Part shown: in pieces, positions 6,931-14,459 of the stretch
How positions within the stretch are numbered: the first letter of the stretch is position 1
Layout: every line of letters starts with the position of its first letter
Assembly (NCBI GenBank): GCA_903921605.1
Contig: CAIXQV010001251.1
Location: forward strand, 1-15,462
Source: an uncultured Planctomycetaceae bacterium
GTDB lineage: Bacteria > Planctomycetota > Planctomycetia > Planctomycetales > Planctomycetaceae
DNA: 15,462 nt
Direction: 5' to 3'
Notes under the pieces: generated by a model
Told to the model about the DNA's origin: nothing
Database searches by the model: none
What the model saw: the letters and a program-made list of their open reading frames with translations, nothing else
Program-made: the position numbers and the translations under genes

Positions 6931-7860
6931 TTATGTGAACGTATAAAGACAAGCGTTCCACCATGCACCGTAACCAACGTTGTATCGGGCATAGGTTCCG
7001 AACTGCATGGTCTTCGTGTTCATGTCGTCCTGACCGGCCATGTTCGAGGTCAGTGGCTCGCGTGCTTGGAAGATGAACGGCTTCAAAGGCACGTCAACGC
7101 GGAACAGATACCACTTTGCGGCACTGGTCAGGTGAGTTGAGCAGCACACGATCGGTCGATCCAGAACAACATTCGACCCGCCGCTGTTATTTAGCGTCTG
7201 GTTAAATGCTTGCTTGGCGACCGTTTCGAATTCCGTTGGCACCAATGCCACAAACTGCATTCCGGAATCGGTCCCGGTGATTACATCTTCGTGCAGTGGC
7301 TCGCCATTGTCGTCGACGAATGACAGCATTGCAGAACGCATCGCTTCGTACGAAGCAAGGAATTCTGTAATCGTTGGCTGCGTGCCTGTCGCTGCTGCGC
7401 CGGTCAAATCATTGTCCTGAGATCCCGAAGAACCCCACGAGTGATCTGTATCGAAGAAGAACTGGCTGTCGAAACAGGCAGTGCTTTCCCCGTTGACAAT
7501 TGCCGTCATCAGCAGTTTGTCAGCGTGACGCGCGGCCCGCTGAGCCAAAGCAGTGACAGCACCGTCATACAAGTTCAGCCTGTCGTCGGCGATGTCCTTC
7601 TTTTCGATCTCAAGCGATACTTCCCACTCTTTGTTTGCGAGTGTGTATGTCGCTCCACGCAGTTTGTTGTACTGGCGGTCACCCAGGTATTCACGGACGC
7701 TTGGCATTGATCCAAGAATTCCGTATGACTCATCTGAACCATCGCTCGGAGCAATAGTTGAGATAGTCGGATACCATGTTTTCACTGCTGCTGATTCACG
7801 ATTGAATTTTGCAGTGATCGACCGTGACGCGGCCACCGCTTTTGCTGTATCAAGAGGCAT
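6931..7860 (-). CDS. Major capsid protein, Mu gpT-like
   Basis: The 309-residue product carries the signature of the Mu gpT major head subunit family: REYLGDRQ at 56-63, ANKEWEVSLEIEKKDIADD at 75-93, a helix with HADKLL, and CFDSQFFFDTDHSWG at 129-143, ending in a strand-rich domain. It has the HK97 fold typical of that family and forms the capsid shell. Length is close to Mu gpT. ATG 7860 has AAGGA seven bases upstream, within the string AAGGACTCA. It follows the protease/scaffold and decoration-like genes, the usual assembly order. The protein begins without an obvious propeptide, so N-terminal cleavage by the protease is not evident. Confidence 0.94.
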   Translation of the reverse strand: MPLDTAKAVAASRSITAKFNRESAAVKTWYPTISTIAPSDGSDESYGILGSMPSVREYLGDRQYNKLRGATYTLANKEWEVSLEIEKKDIADDRLNLYDGAVTALAQRAARHADKLLMTAIVNGESTACFDSQFFFDTDHSWGSSGSQDNDLTGAAATGTQPTITEFLASYEAMRSAMLSFVDDNGEPLHEDVITGTDSGMQFVALVPTEFETVAKQAFNQTLNNSGGSNVVLDRPIVCCSTHLTSAAKWYLFRVDVPLKPFIFQAREPLTSNMAGQDDMNTKTMQFGTYARYNVGYGAWWNACLYTFT

Positions 7861-7911
7861 TTCTGAGTCCTTACAAAGTATATTGAAAAACGATGGTCAC
7901 GCGAGCACTCA

Positions 7912-8514
7912 TCAATTTGAGTAGCTTCGCGCCTCAAGTGCCAAAACTCGCCGCTGAAGGTTCTGAATCACATAAAGCAACGTGATCCCTTCAGCCGCAT
8001 TTGAAAAGCCAAAAGGCGTGCTGCTTGTGATGGCAGCAATGGCGTAATCGGGGGTTCCAGCAGCATCGGCTGGAGTGATCGTCGTCAGCGGAGCGACAGC
8101 AAGTGCGTCGACGTTTTTCGTTCCGATTGCGACGATAGCTTTCGTGCTGCTAACGTACTTCATGATCCGGCCAACGGCAACGCTAGTTGAACCGATCGTC
8201 ACCACGGTAGCATAGTTGTCATCGCCGTAGACGATGTCACCAACAGTCGCCTGACTGAATCCGGTTCCGGTCAGCTCGAAGTCGCCTTCTGACCAGACTT
8301 CGATATTGAGATCACCGACGCTTCCCGCCGAGTTGTCAACTTCTTCTTTGGCAATACCGATAAAGCCATTGACGCCGGTGGCTGTCACGTCGGTGGCGTA
8401 TCCGGCCGCCGTCAAATAGACCAGCGTACCTTCATAGATGCGAACCGCTGCGACCGGGTACGATCGAACGTGCCCTTCCTGTTTTTTAACGATCTGATTT
8501 GCTGTAACCGCCAT
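7912..8514 (-). CDS. Capsid decoration/head fibre-like protein (200 aa)
   Basis: I choose ATG 8514, because AAGGAG lies eight bases upstream and covers the alternative GTG at 8523. The product is Val/Thr/Ala/Gly-rich with repeated short strands, including VGDIVYGDDNYATVV and SVAVGRIMKYVSSTKAIVAIG. This is the pattern of DUF2190-like or other small-barrel capsid cement proteins. After about residue 135 the sequence changes to a Pro/Ala linker and ends in a helix, VIQNLQRRVLALEAR, with coiled-coil character that could trimerise it. Its place between the protease/scaffold and the major capsid gene supports a decoration or head-fibre role. Confidence 0.76.
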   Translation of the reverse strand: MAVTANQIVKKQEGHVRSYPVAAVRIYEGTLVYLTAAGYATDVTATGVNGFIGIAKEEVDNSAGSVGDLNIEVWSEGDFELTGTGFSQATVGDIVYGDDNYATVVTIGSTSVAVGRIMKYVSSTKAIVAIGTKNVDALAVAPLTTITPADAAGTPDYAIAAITSSTPFGFSNAAEGITLLYVIQNLQRRVLALEARSYSN

Positions 8515-8572
8515 TTGCGGCACTCCTTTTTAGAATCGAATTTGAATGAACACTCTGCCGCTGATCACGCCG

Positions 8573-8971
8573 TTATCGTCGTGCGTTTTTGATGTACTCT
8601 TCTTCCGACAGTCCAAACGTGGTCTTGAACTTCACCGCTTCTGCGTACTCCGCTTTGAGGCTTGCGTTCGGGTCTGACTTCTGAGCCTCTGGCGTGTTGC
8701 TCAATGCCGGATTCTTCTTTGCAACGATGTCTCGCAACGCTGCCTGTGTTTCTTCAACACTGAAGTTGTTATCAACGAACGTGTTGAATTTTTCGGAAAC
8801 TCCTGCGAGGTCTACGAGTGCCCGAATCTTTTTGCATCGCTCGCGTTCGATGCCTGCAAAGTCGGTGACTGCCGACAGGTCGGCCGGAACCTCTTCCACT
8901 GGCGCTACTGGAACGGTCACAGGTTCAACTGGAGCTTCTTCGGTCTTCTCAACTTGAATTTCGTCGGCCAT
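8573..8971 (-). CDS. Probable nested scaffold protein, in-frame internal start
   Basis: An ATG at 8971-8969 (residue 234 of the protease/scaffold protein) is preceded by AGGGAG with a 6-nt spacer, a better ribosome binding site than many separate genes here have. It falls at the boundary between the protease half and the acidic linker. Initiation there would give a 132-residue free scaffold beginning MADEIQVEKTEEAP. The layout parallels lambda, where Nu3 is made from an internal start within gene C. The sequence shows the start and site; that it is used is inferred. Confidence 0.6.
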   Translation of the reverse strand: MADEIQVEKTEEAPVEPVTVPVAPVEEVPADLSAVTDFAGIERERCKKIRALVDLAGVSEKFNTFVDNNFSVEETQAALRDIVAKKNPALSNTPEAQKSDPNASLKAEYAEAVKFKTTFGLSEEEYIKNARR

Positions 8972-9670
8972 TACAGGCTCCCTGTTTGATAGATAGCGGT
9001 CAAGGAAACTGTTGATACGACCCCTGACCACTTCGGGTTCCGCATCGCCAAAATACGTTGAAAGCAATACTGTTGCCTGTGCTGGGAGGTTCCGCAGATC
9101 AGGTGTCGTTAAGTCGAACATTCCGCCGCGAGTCGCTGCAGGCTCATCGACGATGTCCCCGGCCCGAATGTCAGAAAACCGCATTGGCCATTTCTCGCCG
9201 GTCTTCTTTTTCTCGAACTCTTCAAGGCTTGCGTAATCCAGCCGCGTCGCCAGAGACACGCCGAACGCTTCCGGATCGCTTTCAGCCAGATCCATGACGT
9301 AAGTGCCAAGGTCGCCTTGTGGGCTCTTGAAAGCAGCGTCTGCCAAGTGCAGGTCGCCACGCAGCGTTCCGCCGTCAACGCGAACGTTCTTCCACCGGCC
9401 GAGATAACTGCCCATTCCATCGCTGGACATATTCGGATGTGTAAATCTGGCCTTCGCCCCGTTGTTGCCTTTGCTCATCATCTTCTGAGCCTGCGACAAC
9501 GATTCCGCGTCGACCGTCCACGGTCTGGCGTCGCCTTTGTTCAGGTCGCCAGCCTGCATCAGATTGGCCCCAAACACTATGTTCGCTTTTCGATCAACCT
9601 TCGATGGCAATTCAGCCTGTCGAGTCGTTCTGAACAACGATGAATCTGCGATCGTGTCAAGCTGTGGCAT
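8573..9670 (-). CDS. Prohead protease fused to scaffold (S78/U35-like)
   Basis: I start it at ATG 9670 with AGGGGG six bases upstream; the longer start at 9751 would overlap the portal gene by 95 bases. The 365-residue product has a protease half with His78 in ARFTHP and Ser139 in EAFGVSLAT, then GDIVDEPAATRGGMF. This is the His, GxS, D/E-PA layout of HK97-type prohead proteases; the catalytic roles are inferred by pattern. Residues 240-265 form an acidic Pro/Val linker and 270-365 are helical and charged, as in scaffolds. It would build and then clear the prohead core. ATG 8971 inside the gene has its own ribosome binding site. Confidence 0.82.
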   Translation of the reverse strand: MPQLDTIADSSLFRTTRQAELPSKVDRKANIVFGANLMQAGDLNKGDARPWTVDAESLSQAQKMMSKGNNGAKARFTHPNMSSDGMGSYLGRWKNVRVDGGTLRGDLHLADAAFKSPQGDLGTYVMDLAESDPEAFGVSLATRLDYASLEEFEKKKTGEKWPMRFSDIRAGDIVDEPAATRGGMFDLTTPDLRNLPAQATVLLSTYFGDAEPEVVRGRINSFLDRYLSNREPVMADEIQVEKTEEAPVEPVTVPVAPVEEVPADLSAVTDFAGIERERCKKIRALVDLAGVSEKFNTFVDNNFSVEETQAALRDIVAKKNPALSNTPEAQKSDPNASLKAEYAEAVKFKTTFGLSEEEYIKNARR

Positions 9671-11276
9671 TTTGCACCCCCTGAACTGCTTTAGCTGATG
9701 CTGAAGGCTTACCGACTGGATTTGCTTCCGCCATTGGATCGGGGAGTCCAAGAGAAATCCGCTCTTTCATTATCCGGGCCTGCGATCTCATTTTCTTCAT
9801 GGCCTCGGTTTCCCGTTGTGCCAAGGTTTCATCAAAGTCGTATCCAAGCATTCCGAGCACGTGCGTTTCTGTAGACAATCCACCCGCAATCGCCGCGAGA
9901 GAGGCTGTCACTTCCTTTTCAGGATCGACCCACGACCAGCCCGGAGGAATCCATGCGTGCTGCAGGAAGTGTGCTCGATTCGCTTCGTACTTCACTGGGT
10001 CAATTTTGATGGCCCCTTGAAACACGCATCGATCGAGAAACGCCGCCCACACTTTGCGAAGAACGCTTTCGATCAGGCATGACTGCCAAACCTTAAACGT
10101 GACTCGCCCGTCGATCAGGGCGAGCCGTCCGCCGCTGAAGTTGTTGGTGAATTGCTTTGCGAGAAGTTCATACGGGTAGCGAAGTGCCGCCGCAACGCCG
10201 TGCAGAGCCCACTCGACATAAGGCGCAAGAGTCGTTCCCGGTCTTGCTGGATCAGAAAACGCAACGCCTTCCCCGTCAGCGAGGTATTGGATTGTTCCGG
10301 GTGACATATCTTCAAGATTGCTTCTGACACGGGCACCCTCTGCAATCAATGTTGGATCAGTGACGCCAGTCACAAACGCCGAATGGCACGCCGCGACCTG
10401 CTCAGCAATAAGATTTGAGTAAACGAATTCCTTCAAATCCTTGAGCCTTGCCATCGCCGGAGCGAGCCAAGGAACTCCCCGTAGTTGTCCGGGGAATAAC
10501 TCTTCGTAGCAGTGAAGGATATTGTCCAGGCTGACTTCTTCTTCAGACTGGTCATAGGCTTCTGAATCATTTGGAAGTGATTGCCGCACATAGGCTGCCA
10601 CCGGCCTTGATTTGTTGTCGAGACGCAACCCCAATCGACGCCGTTCAGTCGGCTTCAAGCTGCCGTATCCATGCAATGCGATCCGCTGCGGGGCGATAAC
10701 CTGAACCGACAGACTGACCGGCTTCGTCGGATCGTCCTCGTCGCTCATGTGCAGCCACGATTCGCCGTAAAGCCCATTGCAACGCTCAAGCTGCCGCTGC
10801 TTGCTATAGAAGTCTTCAGCAGAGGCCCATTGCGACCAGAGCCATTCCGCCATGACGTTGAATTCTTCGGCTTGTGTCGCCGTCAGAATCCCGCGTTCCG
10901 CCTGAACTCGGCATTGTGGCCTGATTCCGGTCCCAATGACGTTGTCAACTCGGCCATTAATTGCGGACGCTGCGTAACAGTCATTGCGGTATAAGTCTGA
11001 AGCCCGATCAATCAGCGTTTCCAGTTCTGACTGAAGCTGATCATTACTGCTTAGCTTGCTCGTGAGCCATCGTTCATTGATTCGGCCTTTGTCGGCCCCG
11101 TCATAGGCTGTGAAACGCTCAACCGCTCGCTCGGATAGCATCATGCGGATTTCGTGATCGACGCGAGCTTTAACGCGGCCAGATCCACGAACAGGCGACA
11201 CCGCAAACACAAACTTATCGAATCGCGTTTGCGTTTTAGCTTTGTTTATCCGGTCCATGTAATCGGGTTTAGCCAT
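9657..11276 (-). CDS. Portal protein, lambda gpB family
   Basis: The 539-residue product matches the lambda-type portal family. Features include LYRNDCYAASAINGRVDNVIGTG around residue 95, the WSQWASAEDFYSKQRQLERC helix region, GVPWLAPAMARLKDLKEFV in the middle, and the helical region AALRYPYELLAKQFTNNFSG at about 370-390. The C-terminus is basic and Ala-rich. It forms the dodecameric channel at one capsid vertex through which DNA is packaged and to which the neck attaches. The start ATG 11276 overlaps the end of the gpW-like gene by eight bases and its stop overlaps the protease start by 14 bases. Family assignment is confident. Confidence 0.95.
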   Translation of the reverse strand: MAKPDYMDRINKAKTQTRFDKFVFAVSPVRGSGRVKARVDHEIRMMLSERAVERFTAYDGADKGRINERWLTSKLSSNDQLQSELETLIDRASDLYRNDCYAASAINGRVDNVIGTGIRPQCRVQAERGILTATQAEEFNVMAEWLWSQWASAEDFYSKQRQLERCNGLYGESWLHMSDEDDPTKPVSLSVQVIAPQRIALHGYGSLKPTERRRLGLRLDNKSRPVAAYVRQSLPNDSEAYDQSEEEVSLDNILHCYEELFPGQLRGVPWLAPAMARLKDLKEFVYSNLIAEQVAACHSAFVTGVTDPTLIAEGARVRSNLEDMSPGTIQYLADGEGVAFSDPARPGTTLAPYVEWALHGVAAALRYPYELLAKQFTNNFSGGRLALIDGRVTFKVWQSCLIESVLRKVWAAFLDRCVFQGAIKIDPVKYEANRAHFLQHAWIPPGWSWVDPEKEVTASLAAIAGGLSTETHVLGMLGYDFDETLAQRETEAMKKMRSQARIMKERISLGLPDPMAEANPVGKPSASAKAVQGVQNATA

Positions 11277-11520
11277 TGGTGAACCTCACAAGGTTCCGCC
11301 GACCTGCTAAACCAGTTCCCGCCTGCGACCGCAGATCCGCAATGCGTGCATCAAGTTCAGCGAGCCAAGTGGAGGTTGGCTCTTTCTGAACCATTTGGCC
11401 GTCCACTGAGTACGAAACCACTGGAGATCCAGACGCGAGGGCTGATTCAACCTTGTCGCGGATGTTCTCGAACAGCGTTAATCGTTCTGATGGAGAGCGT
11501 GCCATGCCAGCATGTTGCAT
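11269..11520 (-). CDS. gpW-like head-tail joining protein
   Basis: The 83-residue product has a helix (ERLTLFENIRDKVESALASG), a beta hairpin (SPVVSYSVDGQMVQKEP) and a second helix (TWLAELDARIADLRSQAG), which is the helix-hairpin-helix order of lambda gpW. It sits directly before the portal gene, as gpW does. gpW plugs below the portal and prepares it for tail attachment. Start choice is uncertain: ATG 11520 and in-frame ATG 11505 (MARSPSERL) are both plausible, neither with a clear ribosome binding site. It faces away from the plus-strand gene at 11583, so the 62 bases between them should carry regulatory signals. Confidence 0.78.
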   Translation of the reverse strand: MQHAGMARSPSERLTLFENIRDKVESALASGSPVVSYSVDGQMVQKEPTSTWLAELDARIADLRSQAGTGLAGRRNLVRFTNG

Positions 11521-11582
11521 CGGCTAGGCGATAGGCGGTATGCTGCTCCTCCAGACATCTGGAACCAACATGGGGGAATGCT
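11521..11582. promoter_or_regulatory. Divergent intergenic region with operator-like palindrome
   Basis: This is the only divergent gene pair in the window. It holds the inverted repeat TCCAGA-CA-TCTGGA at 11550-11563 and a direct repeat TAGGCG at 11525-11530 and 11532-11537. A GGAGGAG string on the minus strand lies too far from the gpW-like start to be its ribosome binding site. GGGGGA at 11573-11578 serves the plus-strand gene. The palindrome has the size of a dimeric repressor site. No clear -35/-10 pair is seen, so the promoter reading is inferred from geometry. Confidence 0.4.
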
Positions 11583-11768
11583 GTGCAAAGAACTCAAATC
11601 ATTAGCCGAAAATGCCGCCGATGTCGCAAGAGGACACGGTTCGAACGCCATGTCACAGCAATGGGCTGTGGCGATTTGTTGCTGGTGATTGCCACCCTTG
11701 GCCTGTGGCTGATTCTGCGTTGGCTGTTTACTCCGGGATATCGCTGCTCTGTTTGCGGCGGGAAATAG
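11583..11768 (+). CDS. Membrane-anchored zinc-ribbon protein, inverted orientation
   Basis: This is the only convincing plus-strand gene. The 61-residue product has CRRC at 11-14, a hydrophobic span at about 27-49 (GDLLLVIATLGLWLILRWLF) and CSVC at 55-58. Two Cys pairs would be brought together around a membrane-inserted segment, as in LITAF-like zinc ribbons. It begins at GTG 11583 with GGGGGA five bases upstream. It converges with the minus-strand zinc-ribbon gene (stops one base apart) and lies antisense to late transcription. That makes it a good candidate for an independently expressed accessory ('moron') gene. Function unknown; membrane targeting is inferred from the hydrophobic span. 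Confidence 0.7.
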   Translation: MQRTQIISRKCRRCRKRTRFERHVTAMGCGDLLLVIATLGLWLILRWLFTPGYRCSVCGGK

Positions 11769-11769
11769 C

Positions 11770-11967
11770 TCAGCCGATCTTCACTACAGTCTGGAATCGG
11801 TGCCCGCAACCGCACGCCCGATACTGCGTTTTGAACTCAGCACCGCTCTGAGTCCCATCCACCCGAGCAAACTGACCGCAGATGGGACATAGCCCATGCC
11901 CCGGCACCTGATGCCACTGGTGGTAAACTCGCTTTTGCACATACCCCGGCTCTTTCAGTGGTTTCAA
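11770..11967 (-). CDS. Small soluble zinc-ribbon protein after large terminase
   Basis: The 65-residue product has Cys27 and Cys30 in LCPICG and Cys52 and Cys54 in ACGCGHRFQT, which could hold one zinc ion. The CGHRF-T ending resembles zinc ribbons of NrdR-like and Ogr-like regulators, but the spacing differs from both. The start overlaps the large terminase stop by four bases (ATGA), so it belongs to the terminase transcription unit. It may bind DNA or assist packaging; a regulatory role is only inferred. Its stop lies one base from that of the opposing zinc-ribbon gene. Confidence 0.66.
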   Translation of the reverse strand: MKPLKEPGYVQKRVYHQWHQVPGHGLCPICGQFARVDGTQSGAEFKTQYRACGCGHRFQTVVKIG

Positions 11968-13985
11968 GTGCGTTTCCTTACAAAAGGCTCTGCTTTTTTG
12001 CCCGAAATCACGCCATTCGTCGGCGTATTTTCCGCCCGTTTTCTCGCCTTTTCAGACTCGTATTCCGCCACGCTGATCCCCACCAGCGACATATAACACG
12101 CATCGAGCAAGTGGTTTCTTGTAAATGTCTGAACCCATTTCCTGACGGTTCCTTTCCCAACTTCGAATTGGGTCGTCTCACGTTCGGCTGTTAATTGTTT
12201 TGCTACCTCAATCCGGCCTTCAACCTTTTCAGACTTCGGCAGCAGCAACGCCGCCGAGCTGTCGGCCGCCACCGTCAAAGCCTGATGCACGCGACGTTTC
12301 CAGTGGTCCGCATTGTTTTCCAATTCCCTGAATCGTTTGTTTCCGCGAGTCAATATCACATCGTGCCAGCCTTCTCCGATCTGGTGCATCTGTCGATTCT
12401 TGTTCTGCGGAGCCACGTAGGCTGATCCGGAGTGCTGTTTGAATCCAAACCCCTTCGCGCGTCGCCAAAGCTGATGCTCGTTCAGCCCCTCTCGAATCGT
12501 GTCTGTTTCCCATCCGATGTCGATCAGAGCGATATCGATTCCGCGGAGTCCTGTTAGTCCTTCGATCTCCCATCCCTTGTCAAACTTTTCCTGCAGATAT
12601 CTGATTGCCTGCTTCAATGCTGTCTTCAGGTCGCTGGCTTCTCTCAGCACCGGTTCAAATCCGTAATCAATGCAAAGCGGCTGACCGTTTGCCCGTTTCG
12701 CAGTGACAAACCAGTCGAGTTGTTTTTCGCGAACGTCGACGCCGGCCGCAATAGTCACCACATCGGAAGGCATCAATCCACGCTTCCACTGGCTCTGCCG
12801 GTGCATGACTGTCCGGAAGTCCAATGGCTCAACGTCTTGCTCTTTCGGCTTTGCTGGTAGTGCCCATGTCCATTGAAGCAACTCCTTTTCTGCGTTGTCT
12901 TGATCAACTTCGCGAGCCCCTTTCCACTCATCAGCACCAACAATACCAGCAGTGACGAATGTGTTGGTGGCTGCCGAATACCGAAACCCCATTGTCTTCG
13001 ATGGAATAATCTGTCCAGTGATTGTTCCGTCCTGAAGAATAGATTGCCCCTTGTGCCTGACCCTGCAGTTCGCCAATTGTCTAAGCCGTGTCGTGTCATC
13101 AAACAAAATTCCGCAGCACGGACATGCCCACCGACTGTTTAGCTCCGCAACATCTTCTGTTGCTGCATCCTGCCAGCCAATCAAATTGTCTCGCCTTGGA
13201 CACATCCACTCTTCGCAAGCATGGCATTGAATAACAACCTCTCCGGCCGTCCCGTTGCCCCACTCCTGCCAGATTCGGCCCTGTTCAATCGTCACTGTTG
13301 ATTCGAGATAGATGCGGGCCTGTCCGCTTGCCCTGTAAGCTCTGACACGGCCTTCCATCTGCTTCAGCTTCGTGGCTTCGTCTGATGTGCCGCCGACCTG
13401 ATCGAGATGCGACACTTCAGTCACGACAAGAATCGGCCCCGTGAACCCCGCTCGCTTTTCGTCACCACCTCCGGCCGTGATGAACTTCAGATTGCTCCCA
13501 TTCCCGAACTGAATCAGTTCGGGTGTTCCTCCATTTGATCCAGCACCTTTTCTTGGCAGGTATTTTGCAAACTGGCTCGCCTCTATCGCCGGCTTAATGT
13601 CCAGCTTCCACTTGTCGTTCGCCATGTCCATCGATGGCAAGCCGAACAGGACAGTCTGGTTCCTTTCAAATAGGTGGTACAGAATCGGAATAACGACGAA
13701 CGCCAGGGTTTTGCCTGACTGCTGCGGACCGGTGCAGGCATATCGAAACCAGTTGCCTGAGTCGACTTCGCGAAAGAACGCCCCATGTGCAGGCTGTCGC
13801 GAGATCCTGAAACGTTGCCCCTGAAACGGACCATCCGGAAGAATGATTTCCTGCTCTGCAAAGTCTGAGATTGAACGATAACGCGCAACGATGGCGATCC
13901 TCTGAAACGCTTCCCGGAGTGCTTTGGCTCCAGGTATTGCGTAGTCAGTCCACGTCTGTTTCGATTGTGGAACTATCATGTCCAT
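11964..13985 (-). CDS. Terminase large subunit, GpA family
   Basis: This is the DNA-packaging motor and nuclease. The 673-residue product has Walker A TGPQQSGKT at 85-93 and a Walker B-like ILVVTEVSHLDQ at 185-196. Zinc-type Cys pairs lie at 254/257 and 288/291, as usual in GpA proteins. In the nuclease part, Asp417 (AAGVDVREKQLDW), Asp489 (IALIDIGWETD) and Asp628 (RNHLLDAC) are the expected acidic positions. Walker B is atypical: GpA proteins normally read DEVD where this has TEVS. The start ATG 13985 overlaps the small terminase end by 41 bases; an in-frame ATG lies two codons later. Lambda-like terminases of this family cut at cos sites. Confidence 0.95.
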   Translation of the reverse strand: MDMIVPQSKQTWTDYAIPGAKALREAFQRIAIVARYRSISDFAEQEIILPDGPFQGQRFRISRQPAHGAFFREVDSGNWFRYACTGPQQSGKTLAFVVIPILYHLFERNQTVLFGLPSMDMANDKWKLDIKPAIEASQFAKYLPRKGAGSNGGTPELIQFGNGSNLKFITAGGGDEKRAGFTGPILVVTEVSHLDQVGGTSDEATKLKQMEGRVRAYRASGQARIYLESTVTIEQGRIWQEWGNGTAGEVVIQCHACEEWMCPRRDNLIGWQDAATEDVAELNSRWACPCCGILFDDTTRLRQLANCRVRHKGQSILQDGTITGQIIPSKTMGFRYSAATNTFVTAGIVGADEWKGAREVDQDNAEKELLQWTWALPAKPKEQDVEPLDFRTVMHRQSQWKRGLMPSDVVTIAAGVDVREKQLDWFVTAKRANGQPLCIDYGFEPVLREASDLKTALKQAIRYLQEKFDKGWEIEGLTGLRGIDIALIDIGWETDTIREGLNEHQLWRRAKGFGFKQHSGSAYVAPQNKNRQMHQIGEGWHDVILTRGNKRFRELENNADHWKRRVHQALTVAADSSAALLLPKSEKVEGRIEVAKQLTAERETTQFEVGKGTVRKWVQTFTRNHLLDACYMSLVGISVAEYESEKARKRAENTPTNGVISGKKAEPFVRKRT

Positions 13986-14424
13986 AAATTCGCTCTAGGT
14001 TTGACAGCACCTCGCGATTTGCTTCCTCAATCAACTCCAGCGTGTCAGTATCGCCTTTTCGTTTCACATGCTCCGCGACTCGTCTGAGCGGACCAAATAG
14101 GGCTGGTGCAATATCCTCAAAATCGTTCAGCATAATCACTTGGCCGCGAATCTGTGCGAGCTTGATTTCCTCTTGTGCTGCTCTTGCTTGCCTGTATCGC
14201 TCAAGGCCGTCTGAGTCGTCGCCGGTCAGTAACGTTTCATCTGTCGGAACTGGGTTTGCCTCTTTTCTGAGATACCACCACACGCAGACTGCATAGATTT
14301 CCGCCGCGTTGACTTTGTCGAATTCTGGAAAGCTCGGCTCGTGTTGAAATTTTGAAAGGACCGGCGGCGTGACTCCAAGAATCCGGCTCAACTCACTCTT
14401 GATGGCTCGCTTCTTGTGTGCCAT
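13945..14424 (-). CDS. Terminase small subunit, Nu1-like
   Basis: The 159-residue product begins with a helix-turn-helix-like segment (IKSELSRILGVTPPVLSKFQ), continues with a helix NAAEIYAVCVWWYLR, and then shows GLERYRQARAAQEEIKLAQIRGQVIML. That stretch is the typical small-terminase helix that follows the DNA-binding domain. An acidic C-terminus probably contacts the large subunit. Such proteins recognise the packaging site, often in or just before their own gene, which makes the repeat array at 14531-14611 a natural target. The start ATG 14424 has no recognisable ribosome binding site, which may mean weak or unusual initiation. Confidence 0.85.
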   Translation of the reverse strand: MAHKKRAIKSELSRILGVTPPVLSKFQHEPSFPEFDKVNAAEIYAVCVWWYLRKEANPVPTDETLLTGDDSDGLERYRQARAAQEEIKLAQIRGQVIMLNDFEDIAPALFGPLRRVAEHVKRKGDTDTLELIEEANREVLSNLERIYGHDSSTIETDVD

Positions 14425-14459
14425 TGTTTGTTTTAACCATGTTTCGATATTTCAAACAC

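Noticed and set aside
7877..7882. TATACT as a -10 promoter box for the capsid gene
   Set aside because: No matching -35 element lies at the right distance, and the start of transcription would fall almost on the ribosome binding site.
8573..9751. The longer start at 9751 for the protease/scaffold gene
   Set aside because: It overlaps the portal gene by 95 bases, while ATG 9670 has a strong AGGGGG six bases upstream.
11524..11571. A 15-codon minus-strand leader ending in TAG in frame with the gpW-like gene
   Set aside because: It has no ribosome binding site and no recognisable leader character; the in-frame relation to ATG 11520 may be chance.
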